A stretch of 64,000 nt of DNA from Pseudoruegeria sp. SK021 (GTDB lineage Bacteria > Pseudomonadota > Alphaproteobacteria > Rhodobacterales > Rhodobacteraceae), in assembly GCF_002119405.1 (NCBI RefSeq), contig NZ_MTBG01000008.1, positions 52,263 through 116,262 on the forward strand, given 5' to 3'. Under the pieces are notes generated by a model that did no database searches, was not told the DNA's origin, and worked only from the letters and a program-made list of their open reading frames with translations. Of this stretch, positions 52,200-60,925 are shown in pieces; the first letter of the stretch is position 1, and every line of letters starts with the position of its first letter. Position numbers and translations under genes: made by a program.

Positions 52200-53165
52200 A
52201 TGACCACACCTAAAGATTTCAACGACCGTATGTTGTCTCTCGGGCTTGCCCGAGTTTCGGAAGCCGCAGCCCTTGCCTCGGCACGTCTGATCGGTCGCGG
52301 CGACGAGAAGGCCGCTGATCAGGCCGCTGTTAACGCCATGCGCACCCAGTTGAACATGCTCGATATTGCCGGTGTCGTGGTTATCGGCGAAGGCGAGCGG
52401 GACGAAGCACCGATGCTCTATATCGGCGAAGAGGTCGGCACCGGCAACGGCCCGGCTGTGGATATCGCGCTGGATCCACTGGAAGGCACCACGCTGACCG
52501 CCAAAGACTGGCCCAACGCCCTGACCGTGATCGCCATGGGGCCGCGCGGCTCGATGCTGCATGCGCCTGACGTTTACATGGACAAGCTGGCGATTGGACC
52601 GGGCTATGATGACGGCGTCGTCACGCTGGACATGACCCCGACCCAGCGGGTCGAGGCACTGGCCAAGGCAAAAGGCTGCAAGCCCTCCGACATCACCTTG
52701 TGCGTGCTGGAACGGCCGCGCCACGACGAAATGGTGGCCGAACTTCGTGGCACCGGCGCCGCGATCCGGCTGATCCCTGATGGCGATGTCGCAGGCATCA
52801 TTCACTGCGCTGAAGCTGCAGTGACCGGCATCGATATGTACATGGGCAGCGGCGGCGCGCCCGAAGGCGTGTTGGCAGCAGCAGCCCTGAAATGCATGGG
52901 CGGCCAGATGTTCACCAAACTGCTGTTCCGCAACGATGACGAACGCGGCCGCGCCGAAAAGGCCGGCATCACCGATCTGGACCGGATCTATTCCCGCGAT
53001 GATCTGGTCACCGATGACGTGATCTTTGCCGCGACCGGGGTGACCCAAGGGTCGCTGGTGGCCGGGATCAAGCGTGAGGTCGGCTTCGTGACGACCGAGA
53101 CGATCTTGATGCGGTCCAAGACCGGATCGGTTCGGCGCATGACTTATCGCAACCCGACCGCTTAA
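52200..53165 (+). CDS. glpX: Class II fructose-1,6-bisphosphatase
   Basis: A gluconeogenic phosphatase of the lithium-sensitive GlpX family. The metal and substrate site is GEGERDEAPML and DIALDPLEGTTL, and GSGGAPEGVLAAAAL is typical. The ATG at 52200 follows GGAGAAG; 321 residues. It lies 71 bases after hom and 3 bases before recJ, so hom-glpX-recJ look like one unit, a common roseobacter order. Confidence 0.96.
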   Translation: MTTPKDFNDRMLSLGLARVSEAAALASARLIGRGDEKAADQAAVNAMRTQLNMLDIAGVVVIGEGERDEAPMLYIGEEVGTGNGPAVDIALDPLEGTTLTAKDWPNALTVIAMGPRGSMLHAPDVYMDKLAIGPGYDDGVVTLDMTPTQRVEALAKAKGCKPSDITLCVLERPRHDEMVAELRGTGAAIRLIPDGDVAGIIHCAEAAVTGIDMYMGSGGAPEGVLAAAALKCMGGQMFTKLLFRNDDERGRAEKAGITDLDRIYSRDDLVTDDVIFAATGVTQGSLVAGIKREVGFVTTETILMRSKTGSVRRMTYRNPTA

Positions 53166-53168
53166 TTC

Positions 53169-54920
53169 GTGACTGGTACAGAGGGATTTCTAGGGGTCGC
53201 CCGGTCACTATCCGGGCGCCGCTGGGTTGGACCGTCCGTGGAAACAGACCGGGCTGCCGAAGCAATGGCGCAGCTCACCGGACACGGGCGTCCGCTTTGC
53301 TCTGTACTGGCGCGGCTGGGCGTGCCGTCTGACGGTGTGGCGGCATTTCTGGCGCCGCGCCTCAAGGATCTGCTGCCCGACCCACGCAGTCTGAAAGACA
53401 TGGAAGCGGCCGCGCGTCGCTTCCTCATGGCCGTCGATCGCGCGCAACGGATCGCCATTTTTGCCGATTATGACGTCGATGGCGGCGCGTCGGCTGCACT
53501 GCTGATCCGGTGGCTGCGCGATCTTGGCCAAACCGCAACGCTATACATTCCCGACCGCATCGACGAAGGCTATGGCCCCAATGTTCCGGCCATGACCGCC
53601 CTTGCACGCGATCACGACCTGATCATCTGCGTTGACTGTGGCACCCTGTCTCACGAGCCGCTGGCAGCTGCGGCCCCGACAGATGTCATTGTGCTGGATC
53701 ACCATCTTGGCGGCGAAACCCTGCCCCCCGCAGTGGCGGTGGTCAATCCGAACCGGCAAGACGAATCCGGCGATCTGGCCCATCTCTGCGCCGCGGGCGT
53801 GGTGTTCTTGATGCTGGTCGAAGCCAATCGCCAACGACGCGAGGCCGGACAAAGCGGCCCGGACCTGATTGCCCTGCTGGATCTGGTGGCACTGGCCACC
53901 GTGGCCGATGTCGCCCCCCTGATTGGAGTCAATCGCGCGTTTGTCCGGCAAGGGTTGGCCGTCATGGCCCGGCGTCAACACGTTGGCCTGACCGCCCTTT
54001 CCGACAGCGCGCGACTGGACACAGCGCCATCATCGTACCATCTGGGCTTTGTTCTCGGACCGCGGATCAATGCCGGAGGCCGGGTCGGCAAAGCAGACCT
54101 TGGGGCGCGCCTGCTGGCCACCGACGATCCAGAAGTGGCAGCAGGCCTTGCCGCCCGACTGGAAGAGCTGAATACTGATCGTCGCGACATCGAAGCCAAG
54201 GTGCGCGCCGACGCCCTTGAGCAGGTCGAGCAACGGAGCAGCGATGGACCGCTGGTCTGGGCCGCAGGCGAAGGCTGGCACCCCGGCGTGGTCGGTATCG
54301 TCGCCGCCCGCCTGAAAGAAGCCACCAATCGCCCGGCCGTCGTCATCGGCTTTGACGGCACCACAGGCAAAGGCTCGGGCCGGTCCGTTGCTGGAATTGA
54401 TCTTGGCGCAGCCATTCACCGCCTCGCCGCCAATGGCTTGATTGAGCGCGGCGGCGGTCACAAGATGGCGGCAGGGCTAAGCCTGCACCGCGATCAGCTT
54501 GAGACCGCCATGGCGCATCTGTCCGAATTGCTGGCACGGCAAGGGGCAGGCGATCTTGGCCCCCGTGACTTGACCTTAGATGGGATGCTGATGGCCGGTG
54601 CAGCGACACCCGAACTGGTCCAGAACCTTGAAGCCGCAGGGCCGTTTGGCGCCGGGGCCTCCACCCCGCGATTCGCCTTTCCCGACGCGCTGCTGCACGA
54701 CACCCGGCGCGTCGGCGAAACCCATCTCAAACTGACAGTCAGCGATGGCAGTGGCCCCCGTTTGGATGGCATCTGTTTTGGCGCATTCGATGGCCCACTT
54801 GGCCCGGAACTGGAACGGATGCGGGGCGGACGGGTGCATTTGGCAGGCAGATTAGAGCTGAATACATGGGGCGGGCGCCAACGCGTGCAGATCCGATTGG
54901 AAGACGCGGCGACACCGTGA
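53169..54920 (+). CDS. recJ: Single-strand DNA exonuclease RecJ
   Basis: A 5'-3' ssDNA exonuclease of the DHH family used in recombination and mismatch repair. The DHH domain has ADYDVDGGASAALLIRWL, the CVDCG region and VLDHHLGGE; the DHHA1 domain has ERGGGHKMAAGLSL; a C-terminal OB fold follows. GTG at 53169 starts three bases after the glpX stop. Length 583 is normal. Confidence 0.95.
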   Translation: MTGTEGFLGVARSLSGRRWVGPSVETDRAAEAMAQLTGHGRPLCSVLARLGVPSDGVAAFLAPRLKDLLPDPRSLKDMEAAARRFLMAVDRAQRIAIFADYDVDGGASAALLIRWLRDLGQTATLYIPDRIDEGYGPNVPAMTALARDHDLIICVDCGTLSHEPLAAAAPTDVIVLDHHLGGETLPPAVAVVNPNRQDESGDLAHLCAAGVVFLMLVEANRQRREAGQSGPDLIALLDLVALATVADVAPLIGVNRAFVRQGLAVMARRQHVGLTALSDSARLDTAPSSYHLGFVLGPRINAGGRVGKADLGARLLATDDPEVAAGLAARLEELNTDRRDIEAKVRADALEQVEQRSSDGPLVWAAGEGWHPGVVGIVAARLKEATNRPAVVIGFDGTTGKGSGRSVAGIDLGAAIHRLAANGLIERGGGHKMAAGLSLHRDQLETAMAHLSELLARQGAGDLGPRDLTLDGMLMAGAATPELVQNLEAAGPFGAGASTPRFAFPDALLHDTRRVGETHLKLTVSDGSGPRLDGICFGAFDGPLGPELERMRGGRVHLAGRLELNTWGGRQRVQIRLEDAATP

Positions 54921-54997
54921 ATTTTTTCGCGCAAGGGCCAGAAAATCCTCTTGCGCCTCCGGCGCAGTTTCCCTAAACCGCCCACACGCCATGTGAT

Positions 54998-55072
54998 GGC
55001 CCGTTCGTCTATCGGTTAGGACGCCAGGTTTTCAACCTGGAAAGAGGGGTTCAACTCCCCTACGGGCTACCA
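54998..55072 (+). tRNA. tRNA-Glu (anticodon UUC), copy 1
   Basis: A 75-base cloverleaf including an encoded CCA. The acceptor stem is GGCCCGT/ACGGGCT with a G-U first pair, the anticodon stem is CCAGG/CCTGG, the anticodon TTC is at 55031-55033, and the T-loop is GTTCAAC. The gene is bracketed by a perfect 10-bp inverted repeat ACACGCCATG/CATGGCGTGT, which could extend the acceptor stem in the precursor. Confidence 0.95.
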
Positions 55073-55246
55073 TGGCGTGTTTTTCCCCACAGAATGACAG
55101 CGCCCTAGAAACCGATATCGGTGACCTAAGACGCGCCGTACGTATGGGTCTTGTCGATAAATTTCTAAGAGCGAATGCCATTGGTTGCATCAAACCCCCT
55201 TGCACCTCGCAGCGAGTTTGCCTAAACGTCCAACACGCCATGTGAT

Positions 55247-55321
55247 GGCCCGTTCGTCTATCGGTTAGGACGCCAGGTTTTCAACCTGGAAAGAGGGGTT
55301 CAACTCCCCTACGGGCTACCA
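55247..55321 (+). tRNA. tRNA-Glu (anticodon UUC), copy 2
   Basis: Identical in all 75 bases to the copy 249 bases upstream. About 45 bases of upstream flank are also similar (CTAAAC-AACACGCCATGTGATG pattern), showing a tandem duplication of gene plus promoter region. The downstream flank has diverged, keeping CATGGCGT only. Confidence 0.95.
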
Positions 55322-55421
55322 TGGCGTACTTCCCCATCTCACAATCAAATCAGTCCCAGCGCCAGCCGTCGCAACCGCAGCTGTGAGAGCGATTCTTGCG
55401 CTGCGAGGCTGCATCGTGATC

Positions 55422-55449
55422 TGGCGGCGCTGCTGTCACATCGCCGCCA
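55422..55449. other. Hairpin downstream of the tRNA-Glu pair and the ALDH16 gene
   Basis: TGGCGGCG and CGCCGCCA form an 8-bp stem with a 12-base loop, extended by flanking GATC-type bases. It lies between converging tRNA and aldehyde dehydrogenase units but has no T-run, so it may be an RNA stability structure or a poor terminator. Confidence 0.35.
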
Positions 55450-55479
55450 GTGATCTATTGCGGTGACGCAATCCAAAGA

Positions 55480-57864
55480 TCACGCCCCATAGGGCAACCA
55501 AATGGTTTTCACTTGCGTGGCCCGGCACAGGAAGTCCCGGCCCTGCCCCTGCACTGGATCGCGCCAATCCCGCATCATGCCACCGTCGGTCCAAACGGTT
55601 TTCAAGTTGCCCACCGATGCCTCTTCGACCATCGCCGTCCCCTTGGCATCGCCGCAATACCACAGAGCCGCGACCTCGGTGTGATCGGCCAAGGTCCGGG
55701 CCAACGTGTCCCGTGCGCCGGTGATCAGGTTGATGACGCCCGCAGGCACGTCCGAGGTTTCCAGCACCTGATACAGCCGCGCCGCAATCAGCGGGTGACT
55801 TTGCGCCGCGATGACCACCACCCGATTGCCCATGGCCACCGCCGGAAGCACCAGAGACATCATTGATAGCAAAGGCATTTCATCCGGGCAGACCAGCCCC
55901 ATCACGCCGAACGCCTCATGCAAGGCCAAGGTCACATGGCGCGATTTTGTGGCATGCACCGCGCCGTCGAACTTGTCAGCTTGGGCCGCATACCAGAACG
56001 CCCGGCGAATGGTCGCCTCGACCTCTTCGGTGGCGGCTTTCAACGAAACGCCCGTGCAGTCGGTCAGAAGCGTCTCAAATTCCGCCCGGCGCTGACTCAG
56101 ATTCTCGGCGAAGAAATACAGCACCTGCGCCCGATTATGGGCGGTGACACCGGACCAGCCGGACGCCTTGGCCGCCGCCTCGACCGCATTGCGGATGTCC
56201 TTGCGATTGCCCAAAGCGGCCTGACCCACCGCGCCGGACTTTCCCATCACCGTGTAGCTCTGCCCACCATCGGCACGGACTTGTTTGCCGCCAATGTACA
56301 GCTTTGCGGTAATGTCGATTTCTGGCGCGGTCGAGGTGCCGCCAAAAGGCGTCACATCTGGGGTCAGAACCGGTGCGGGGCGGGATTTGCCCTGTTTGAA
56401 CCCGGTTGGCACCAGATATTCTAACAGGCCCTCCCGCGCGCCTTCACGGCCAAAACCGCTTTCGCGATAGCCACCAAAAGCCGCGCCGGCATCGAACAGA
56501 TTGGTGGCATTGATCCAAACCACCCCGGCCTTAACCGAGGCCGCCAGATCGATGGCCCGGTCAATGTTTTGGCTCCAGATCGACGCCGCAAGGCCATACC
56601 GCGTGTCATTGGCCAAAATCGCCGCCTCGGCTGGGGTGCGGAAGGTCGTGGTGGTGGCGACAGGACCGAAAATCTCGACCTGACTGACGGTGTGGGCAGG
56701 CGCAGTCCCAGTAAAGAAGCCGGGCGCGCAATAACTGCCCGTGCCGGGAAGCTGCGCCGAAGATTGATGCAGCACAGCCCCCTCAGCCGCACCCTGCGCC
56801 AGCAGATCATTGATCCGCGACAGTTGCTTCTGCGAGACGATCGCGCCCACGTCCACGCATTTGTCCAATGGGTCGCCAATCCGCAGGGTCTCTAGTCGCG
56901 CGCGCAGTTTGGCAAAAAACGTCTCAGCCACGCCCTCTTGAACCAATATGCGCGAACCGGCGCAGCAAACCTCGCCCTGATTGAACCAGATCGCATCCAC
57001 AACCCCTTCAACCGCGTCATCCAGATTGGCATCCTCAAACACCACGAACGGGGATTTGCCGCCCAATTCTAGCGACAGCTTCTTGCCAGACCCGGCAATC
57101 TGCTTGCGGATGGCCCGGCCCACGTCGGTCGATCCGGTAAAGGCGACCTTGTCCACATCTTTGTGGCCGGTGATCAACGCGCCGGTCTCGCCATCGCCCT
57201 GCACAATATTGACCACACCGGGCGGCAGGCCGATTTCGGCGCAAATTTCAGCGAAGGCAAAGGCGGTCAACGGCGTCAGGTCAGCCGGTTTCAGAACGAC
57301 CGTATTGCCCGCTGCCAGCGCCGGAGCAATTTTCCACGCCAACATCAGCAACGGAAAATTCCACGGGATCACCTGACCGCAGACCCCAACGGGCCCGTGA
57401 TCCGGAAATTCAGACTCCAGCAACTCAGCCCAACCGGCATGGTGATAGAAATGACGGGCGACCAACGGGATATCCAGATCGCGACTTTCGCGAATGGTTT
57501 TGCCGTTATCCATCGTTTCCAGCACCGCCAGAAACCGCTCGCGCTTTTGCACGTGGCGGGCGATGGCATAAAGGTACTTGGCACGGGCATGCCCCGGCAG
57601 CGCCGCCCATTTTGGACCAGCCGCGCGGGCCGCTTTCACCGCCGCGTCCACCTCTGCCGGTCCCGCGATGGCCAGTTTGGCCAGAACCGTGTCATGGGCC
57701 GGATCGATCACATCGACCATCGGCCCATCCGGAACCACAAATTTTCCGTCGATGAAATGACCAATCCCCGCGGCATGGCGGCTGAGCCAATCCTTGACCT
57801 CGGTGTTGCTTTCGGGTGCGGGGCCATAATCCATGGTCTGCATGATGTCCTTGATCGACGGCAT
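55480..57864 (-). CDS. ALDH16-type aldehyde dehydrogenase (two-domain)
   Basis: A 794-residue protein. Residues 1-480 are a complete aldehyde dehydrogenase: IPWNFPLLMLAWK, FTGSTDVGR, the general-base Glu in LELGGKSPFV and the nucleophile Cys in GEVCCAGSR. A Pro-rich linker leads to a second, shortened ALDH-like domain (about 510-794) without the catalytic motifs. This layout is the bacterial ALDH16 family, in which the second domain is structural. It follows deoC by nine bases, so it probably oxidises acetaldehyde or a related product of deoxyribose breakdown. Confidence 0.9.
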   Translation of the reverse strand: MPSIKDIMQTMDYGPAPESNTEVKDWLSRHAAGIGHFIDGKFVVPDGPMVDVIDPAHDTVLAKLAIAGPAEVDAAVKAARAAGPKWAALPGHARAKYLYAIARHVQKRERFLAVLETMDNGKTIRESRDLDIPLVARHFYHHAGWAELLESEFPDHGPVGVCGQVIPWNFPLLMLAWKIAPALAAGNTVVLKPADLTPLTAFAFAEICAEIGLPPGVVNIVQGDGETGALITGHKDVDKVAFTGSTDVGRAIRKQIAGSGKKLSLELGGKSPFVVFEDANLDDAVEGVVDAIWFNQGEVCCAGSRILVQEGVAETFFAKLRARLETLRIGDPLDKCVDVGAIVSQKQLSRINDLLAQGAAEGAVLHQSSAQLPGTGSYCAPGFFTGTAPAHTVSQVEIFGPVATTTTFRTPAEAAILANDTRYGLAASIWSQNIDRAIDLAASVKAGVVWINATNLFDAGAAFGGYRESGFGREGAREGLLEYLVPTGFKQGKSRPAPVLTPDVTPFGGTSTAPEIDITAKLYIGGKQVRADGGQSYTVMGKSGAVGQAALGNRKDIRNAVEAAAKASGWSGVTAHNRAQVLYFFAENLSQRRAEFETLLTDCTGVSLKAATEEVEATIRRAFWYAAQADKFDGAVHATKSRHVTLALHEAFGVMGLVCPDEMPLLSMMSLVLPAVAMGNRVVVIAAQSHPLIAARLYQVLETSDVPAGVINLITGARDTLARTLADHTEVAALWYCGDAKGTAMVEEASVGNLKTVWTDGGMMRDWRDPVQGQGRDFLCRATQVKTIWLPYGA

Positions 57865-57873
57865 CGGGGATCC

Positions 57874-58827
57874 TCAGGCCAGCGCGTGGCGGTTGGAGGC
57901 CGAGTACCGGCCAGTGACAAAGTGCTCCAACTGACGTTCGATATCGCCCAGCAGAGATGAGGCGCCGATGCGGAAAAGATCATTTTCCAACCAGCGCGAG
58001 CCCAGTTCTTCTTTCATCAAAAATTGCCACGCCATCGCGTGTTTGGCCGTCGACAGACCGCCCGCAGGCTTGAAGCCAACAATCTGGCCAGTGCGGTCCC
58101 GAAAATCCCGAAGCGCCCGCACCATGGTTAACGAGACCGGCAACGTCGCGTTTGCTGCCTCTTTCCCGGTCGAAGTTTTGATGAAATCGGCCCCGGCCTG
58201 CATCGCCACCATGGACGCCTTATACACATTGGTCAGGGTCGACAAATCGCCGGTGGCAAGGATTGCCTTCATATGCGCATCGCCGCAGGCCTCACGCATT
58301 GCCGCGATCTCGTCATACAGCGCGGACCACTGGCCGGTCAGCGCATACTCCCGGGTGATGACGATATCGATCTCTTGCGCCCCCTGCTCCCGGGCATAGG
58401 TGATCTCGGCAAGCCGGATCGGCAACGGCGTCAGACCGGCGGGAAACCCGGTCGCGACCGAGGCCACGGGAATGCCTGTCCCCGCCAGCGCCTTGACCGC
58501 ATGCGGCACCATCGTTGGATAGACACAGACCGCCCCCGTGGTAATCGGGCCGACCCCCATCGCCTCCAGCAGATCGGCGCGCACCGGATTGCGGGCCTTG
58601 GCGCATAAACGCTGCACCCGGCCGGGCGTGTCGTCGCCCGCCAGCGTGGTCAGATCGATGCAGGTGATCGCTTTCAATAGCCATGCCGCCTGCCATTCTT
58701 TTTTGACGCTACGGCGGGTGGTCAGGGTCGCGGCGCGGCGCTCGGCCGCAGAGCGATTGACGTTGATGCCGTCGAACCAATCCGGGGTGAACGCCGTGCC
58801 GACCATGCGGGGGAAGTCATGTTTCAT
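57874..58827 (-). CDS. deoC: Deoxyribose-phosphate aldolase
   Basis: Splits 2-deoxyribose 5-phosphate into glyceraldehyde 3-phosphate and acetaldehyde. The Schiff-base Lys is in ADFIKTSTGKEAANATL, and IDLTTLAGDD, the VCVYP turn and GFKPAGGLST follow the class I DeoC pattern. The ATG at 58827 gives 317 residues, the longer form. It is the first gene of a two-gene unit with ALDH16; other deo genes are not in the window. Confidence 0.95.
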   Translation of the reverse strand: MKHDFPRMVGTAFTPDWFDGINVNRSAAERRAATLTTRRSVKKEWQAAWLLKAITCIDLTTLAGDDTPGRVQRLCAKARNPVRADLLEAMGVGPITTGAVCVYPTMVPHAVKALAGTGIPVASVATGFPAGLTPLPIRLAEITYAREQGAQEIDIVITREYALTGQWSALYDEIAAMREACGDAHMKAILATGDLSTLTNVYKASMVAMQAGADFIKTSTGKEAANATLPVSLTMVRALRDFRDRTGQIVGFKPAGGLSTAKHAMAWQFLMKEELGSRWLENDLFRIGASSLLGDIERQLEHFVTGRYSASNRHALA

Positions 58828-59097
58828 ATCACGCGCGGTCCTGTCCGGGTCGGGCCCGCCAACGACCAATGTCGACCGGGCAGATCAAAGGTAGCAGAAA
58901 CCTCGATTGAAGCAGGCTTGCAGGCGCGACACAACATGGCAGCGAAAAAACCAGCAATAAAGCCCCCCTCTCATCGTCTGGCGCCCCAAAAACGGGCGCA
59001 GCCCGGCTCGTCGCGATGGCCCCCGCATCAGAACCTGTCTCAAAATCGCAAACAGGTGTTGAAACGCCCCGAGAACGGCGTCATAAGCCGTCTCGGC

Positions 59098-59171
59098 GGC
59101 GAGTTGGCGGAGTGGTTACGCAGCGGATTGCAAATCCGTGCACATGAGTTCGATTCTCATACTCGCCTCCA
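59098..59171 (+). tRNA. tRNA-Cys (anticodon GCA)
   Basis: A 74-base cloverleaf with encoded CCA: acceptor GGCGAGT/ACTCGCC, anticodon GCA at 59130-59132 in a seven-base loop, T-loop GTTCGATT. Its 3' end marks the junction with lower-GC accessory DNA and an integrase gene 68 bases away, so it is the likely attachment site. A second copy of its 3' end was not found in the window. Confidence 0.95.
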
Positions 59172-59239
59172 ATATTTTCAATGGGTTGCGTCATATTTAG
59201 CCTCATCGGTTGGAGTTTTTGAAACACCTGTTGAAACAT

Positions 59240-60268
59240 TCACGTTCTGGTCTTGTTCTGTTCAAATAGGTTTCGCGCCACCTGCGCCTGCTTGGCCAGT
59301 TCGATCTGTCGAACCCTTCCGCCGTATTTTTTCAGCATTTCTACGCCTGAGTGACCGGTGACGGCCTTCACCATCTCGTCACTACAACCCGCCTCGTAGA
59401 GTTCTATAGTCGCGTTCTTCCGCAGGCCGTGCGTCACGTACTTCATGGCATCAGGGTGGCCCATGCTGCCTTTGACCTTGCGCATCTCATCCGCGACTGA
59501 ACGGTAGCTGGCAGGGCCGCCGTATGCGCCGGTTACTATCGTCAGTCCCGTCTTTCTGAGATTCGCAAGGTGGCCAGCAAGTCAGTCTGTCATTGGAAGC
59601 AGCAACGGCTTATCGGTCTTGCCTTGGGTAACGGAAATCTCGTCGCCTGTGACATGGTCCCAGCGCATTTTGAGTATGTCTCCGATACGCTGGCCTGTGC
59701 CAATGCAGAGTTCATAGATAAGCCGGGCACGAGACGACGCCATCGCCTCAAATTCTTCACGCACGTCATCAGGCCATGGCTCCCAGCCGTCGCCCTGTTG
59801 CTTCAAAAGCGGAATGCCCTTCGCCGGGTTACCATGCTCTTTCTTTAGGAACCCGATCAACCGGGCATGGTTCAACAGAATCACCAGTACCTGAACCAGA
59901 TAATTCGCCTGCCGCCAGTGGCCTTTGTTGGCTTGCAAAAGAGAGAAAATGTGTTTTGTTTCAATCTTCTGAGGGTCTTTGGTGCCCCAAATTTTGCGAA
60001 TGTGCTCGATGTATTTTCGGTAGTCCGACTTTGTGCGTGGCTTCAACTTGGTGAATGCGTCGCTCTCGAAGTAGCTTAAGGCCAGTGCTTCAAAGTTGCG
60101 CTTTGCTGCGACTGGCATGCGCCCCTTAAGCAATCGATTGTAGTGGTCCCAAAATTCAGGCGTTCCAGGATCCTCGTTCATCATCACCGATTGACTGCGC
60201 GCTCGCCGAATGAACCGAATATAGCCTCGATCATGATACACGTATTTAGGCAAGATATTCTTAGTCAT
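59240..60268 (-). pseudogene. Tyrosine integrase with an in-frame TGA
   Basis: Reading from 60268, an integrase runs through an N-terminal DNA-binding part (FEALALSYFESDAFTKLKPR) and the catalytic Arg (IGTGQRIGDILKMRWDHV), then meets TGA at 59584-59582. The same frame continues without shift (LAGHLANLRKTGLTIVTGAY) to HGLRKNATIELYEAG, TGHSGVEMLKKYGG and stops at 59240, about 342 codons. The truncated product would lack the His-X2-Arg and nucleophile Tyr. A CGA-to-TGA change is the simplest cause. It sits beside tRNA-Cys, so it belongs to an integrated element. Readthrough is not excluded. Confidence 0.85.
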
Positions 60269-60456
60269 TTGCCCATCCTTAGATCGCGACTCATGAAGTC
60301 ATCATCGCCGTTCAGGTCCGTCATCCCGGCGTCGACAGTCACACTTCCATCAGGCCTGACCTCAAGTTTTGCCCTCGCCCACCCTGCTGCCCGTGCTTCG
60401 CGGAGCAGAGTCATTGCCAGGTTTTTGGCTGAGGCTTGAGAGCTAGGCGTCGCCAT
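60265..60456 (-). CDS. Small element protein upstream of the integrase (63 aa)
   Basis: An Ala/Arg-rich helical N-terminus (ATPSSQASAKNLAMTLLREA) precedes KLEVRPDGSVTVDAGM, a short beta pattern common in small proteins next to phage-type integrases of this lineage. The ATG at 60456 has GGGGGTG just upstream. It overlaps the integrase start by 4 bases and the previous gene by 14. A role in excision or integration is possible but unproven. Confidence 0.6.
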   Translation of the reverse strand: MATPSSQASAKNLAMTLLREARAAGWARAKLEVRPDGSVTVDAGMTDLNGDDDFMSRDLRMGK

Positions 60457-60925
60457 CGGCACCCCCATTGAAAACTGACCCAAAATTATTCAGATCACCC
60501 CCCGTAGCAACATCCGCCCTTAGAGGAGTCGCCCGACAAGAAATGGCATCGTCCAAATCCACAGACGTTCCCACGAAGTTATGTCGGATGACCTTATAGG
60601 CGACGTGAAAATCGGCGGCGTTCCGTTCGGTTTGGTCATCTTCCCATAATTTCGAACCACTCCGCGAAGCAAAGAAGTGAAAGTAGCTCCTGCCGCTCGC
60701 CAACTTGGGCCGCACACAGTTGGCCCGCTTAGTTAACACTTCGCGTCGCAGCAACCATTTACCCATCGAAAAAGCCGTAGCATGCGTGCCATCGTCATTC
60801 CCTTGAAAAGTCGAATATGAGCGATCAAGGTTTGCTTTAAGGCAGCCTGAAAGAAAGGCTTCGTCGTTGAGTGTCTTTGCAAGAGAAGTCAAGTCTTCAG
60901 GAATAAGCGGATTAGGACGCGGCAT
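60443..60925 (-). CDS. Element protein of unknown function (160 aa)
   Basis: A 160-residue soluble protein with no membrane segment or recognised domain; notable stretches are GKWLLRREVLTKRANCVRPK and RSYFHFFASRSGSKLWEDDQ. It overlaps its neighbours by 14 bases on both sides, which argues for a real gene in a four-gene unit ending in the integrase. Codon use is less G/C-biased than the chromosome, consistent with transfer. Confidence 0.6.
   Translation of the reverse strand: MPRPNPLIPEDLTSLAKTLNDEAFLSGCLKANLDRSYSTFQGNDDGTHATAFSMGKWLLRREVLTKRANCVRPKLASGRSYFHFFASRSGSKLWEDDQTERNAADFHVAYKVIRHNFVGTSVDLDDAISCRATPLRADVATGGDLNNFGSVFNGGADGDA

Noticed and set aside
59050..59250. TTGAAAC repeats on both sides of tRNA-Cys as integrase arm-type sites
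   Set aside because: The repeats are short, imperfect and AT-rich; without the other attachment end their role cannot be supported.
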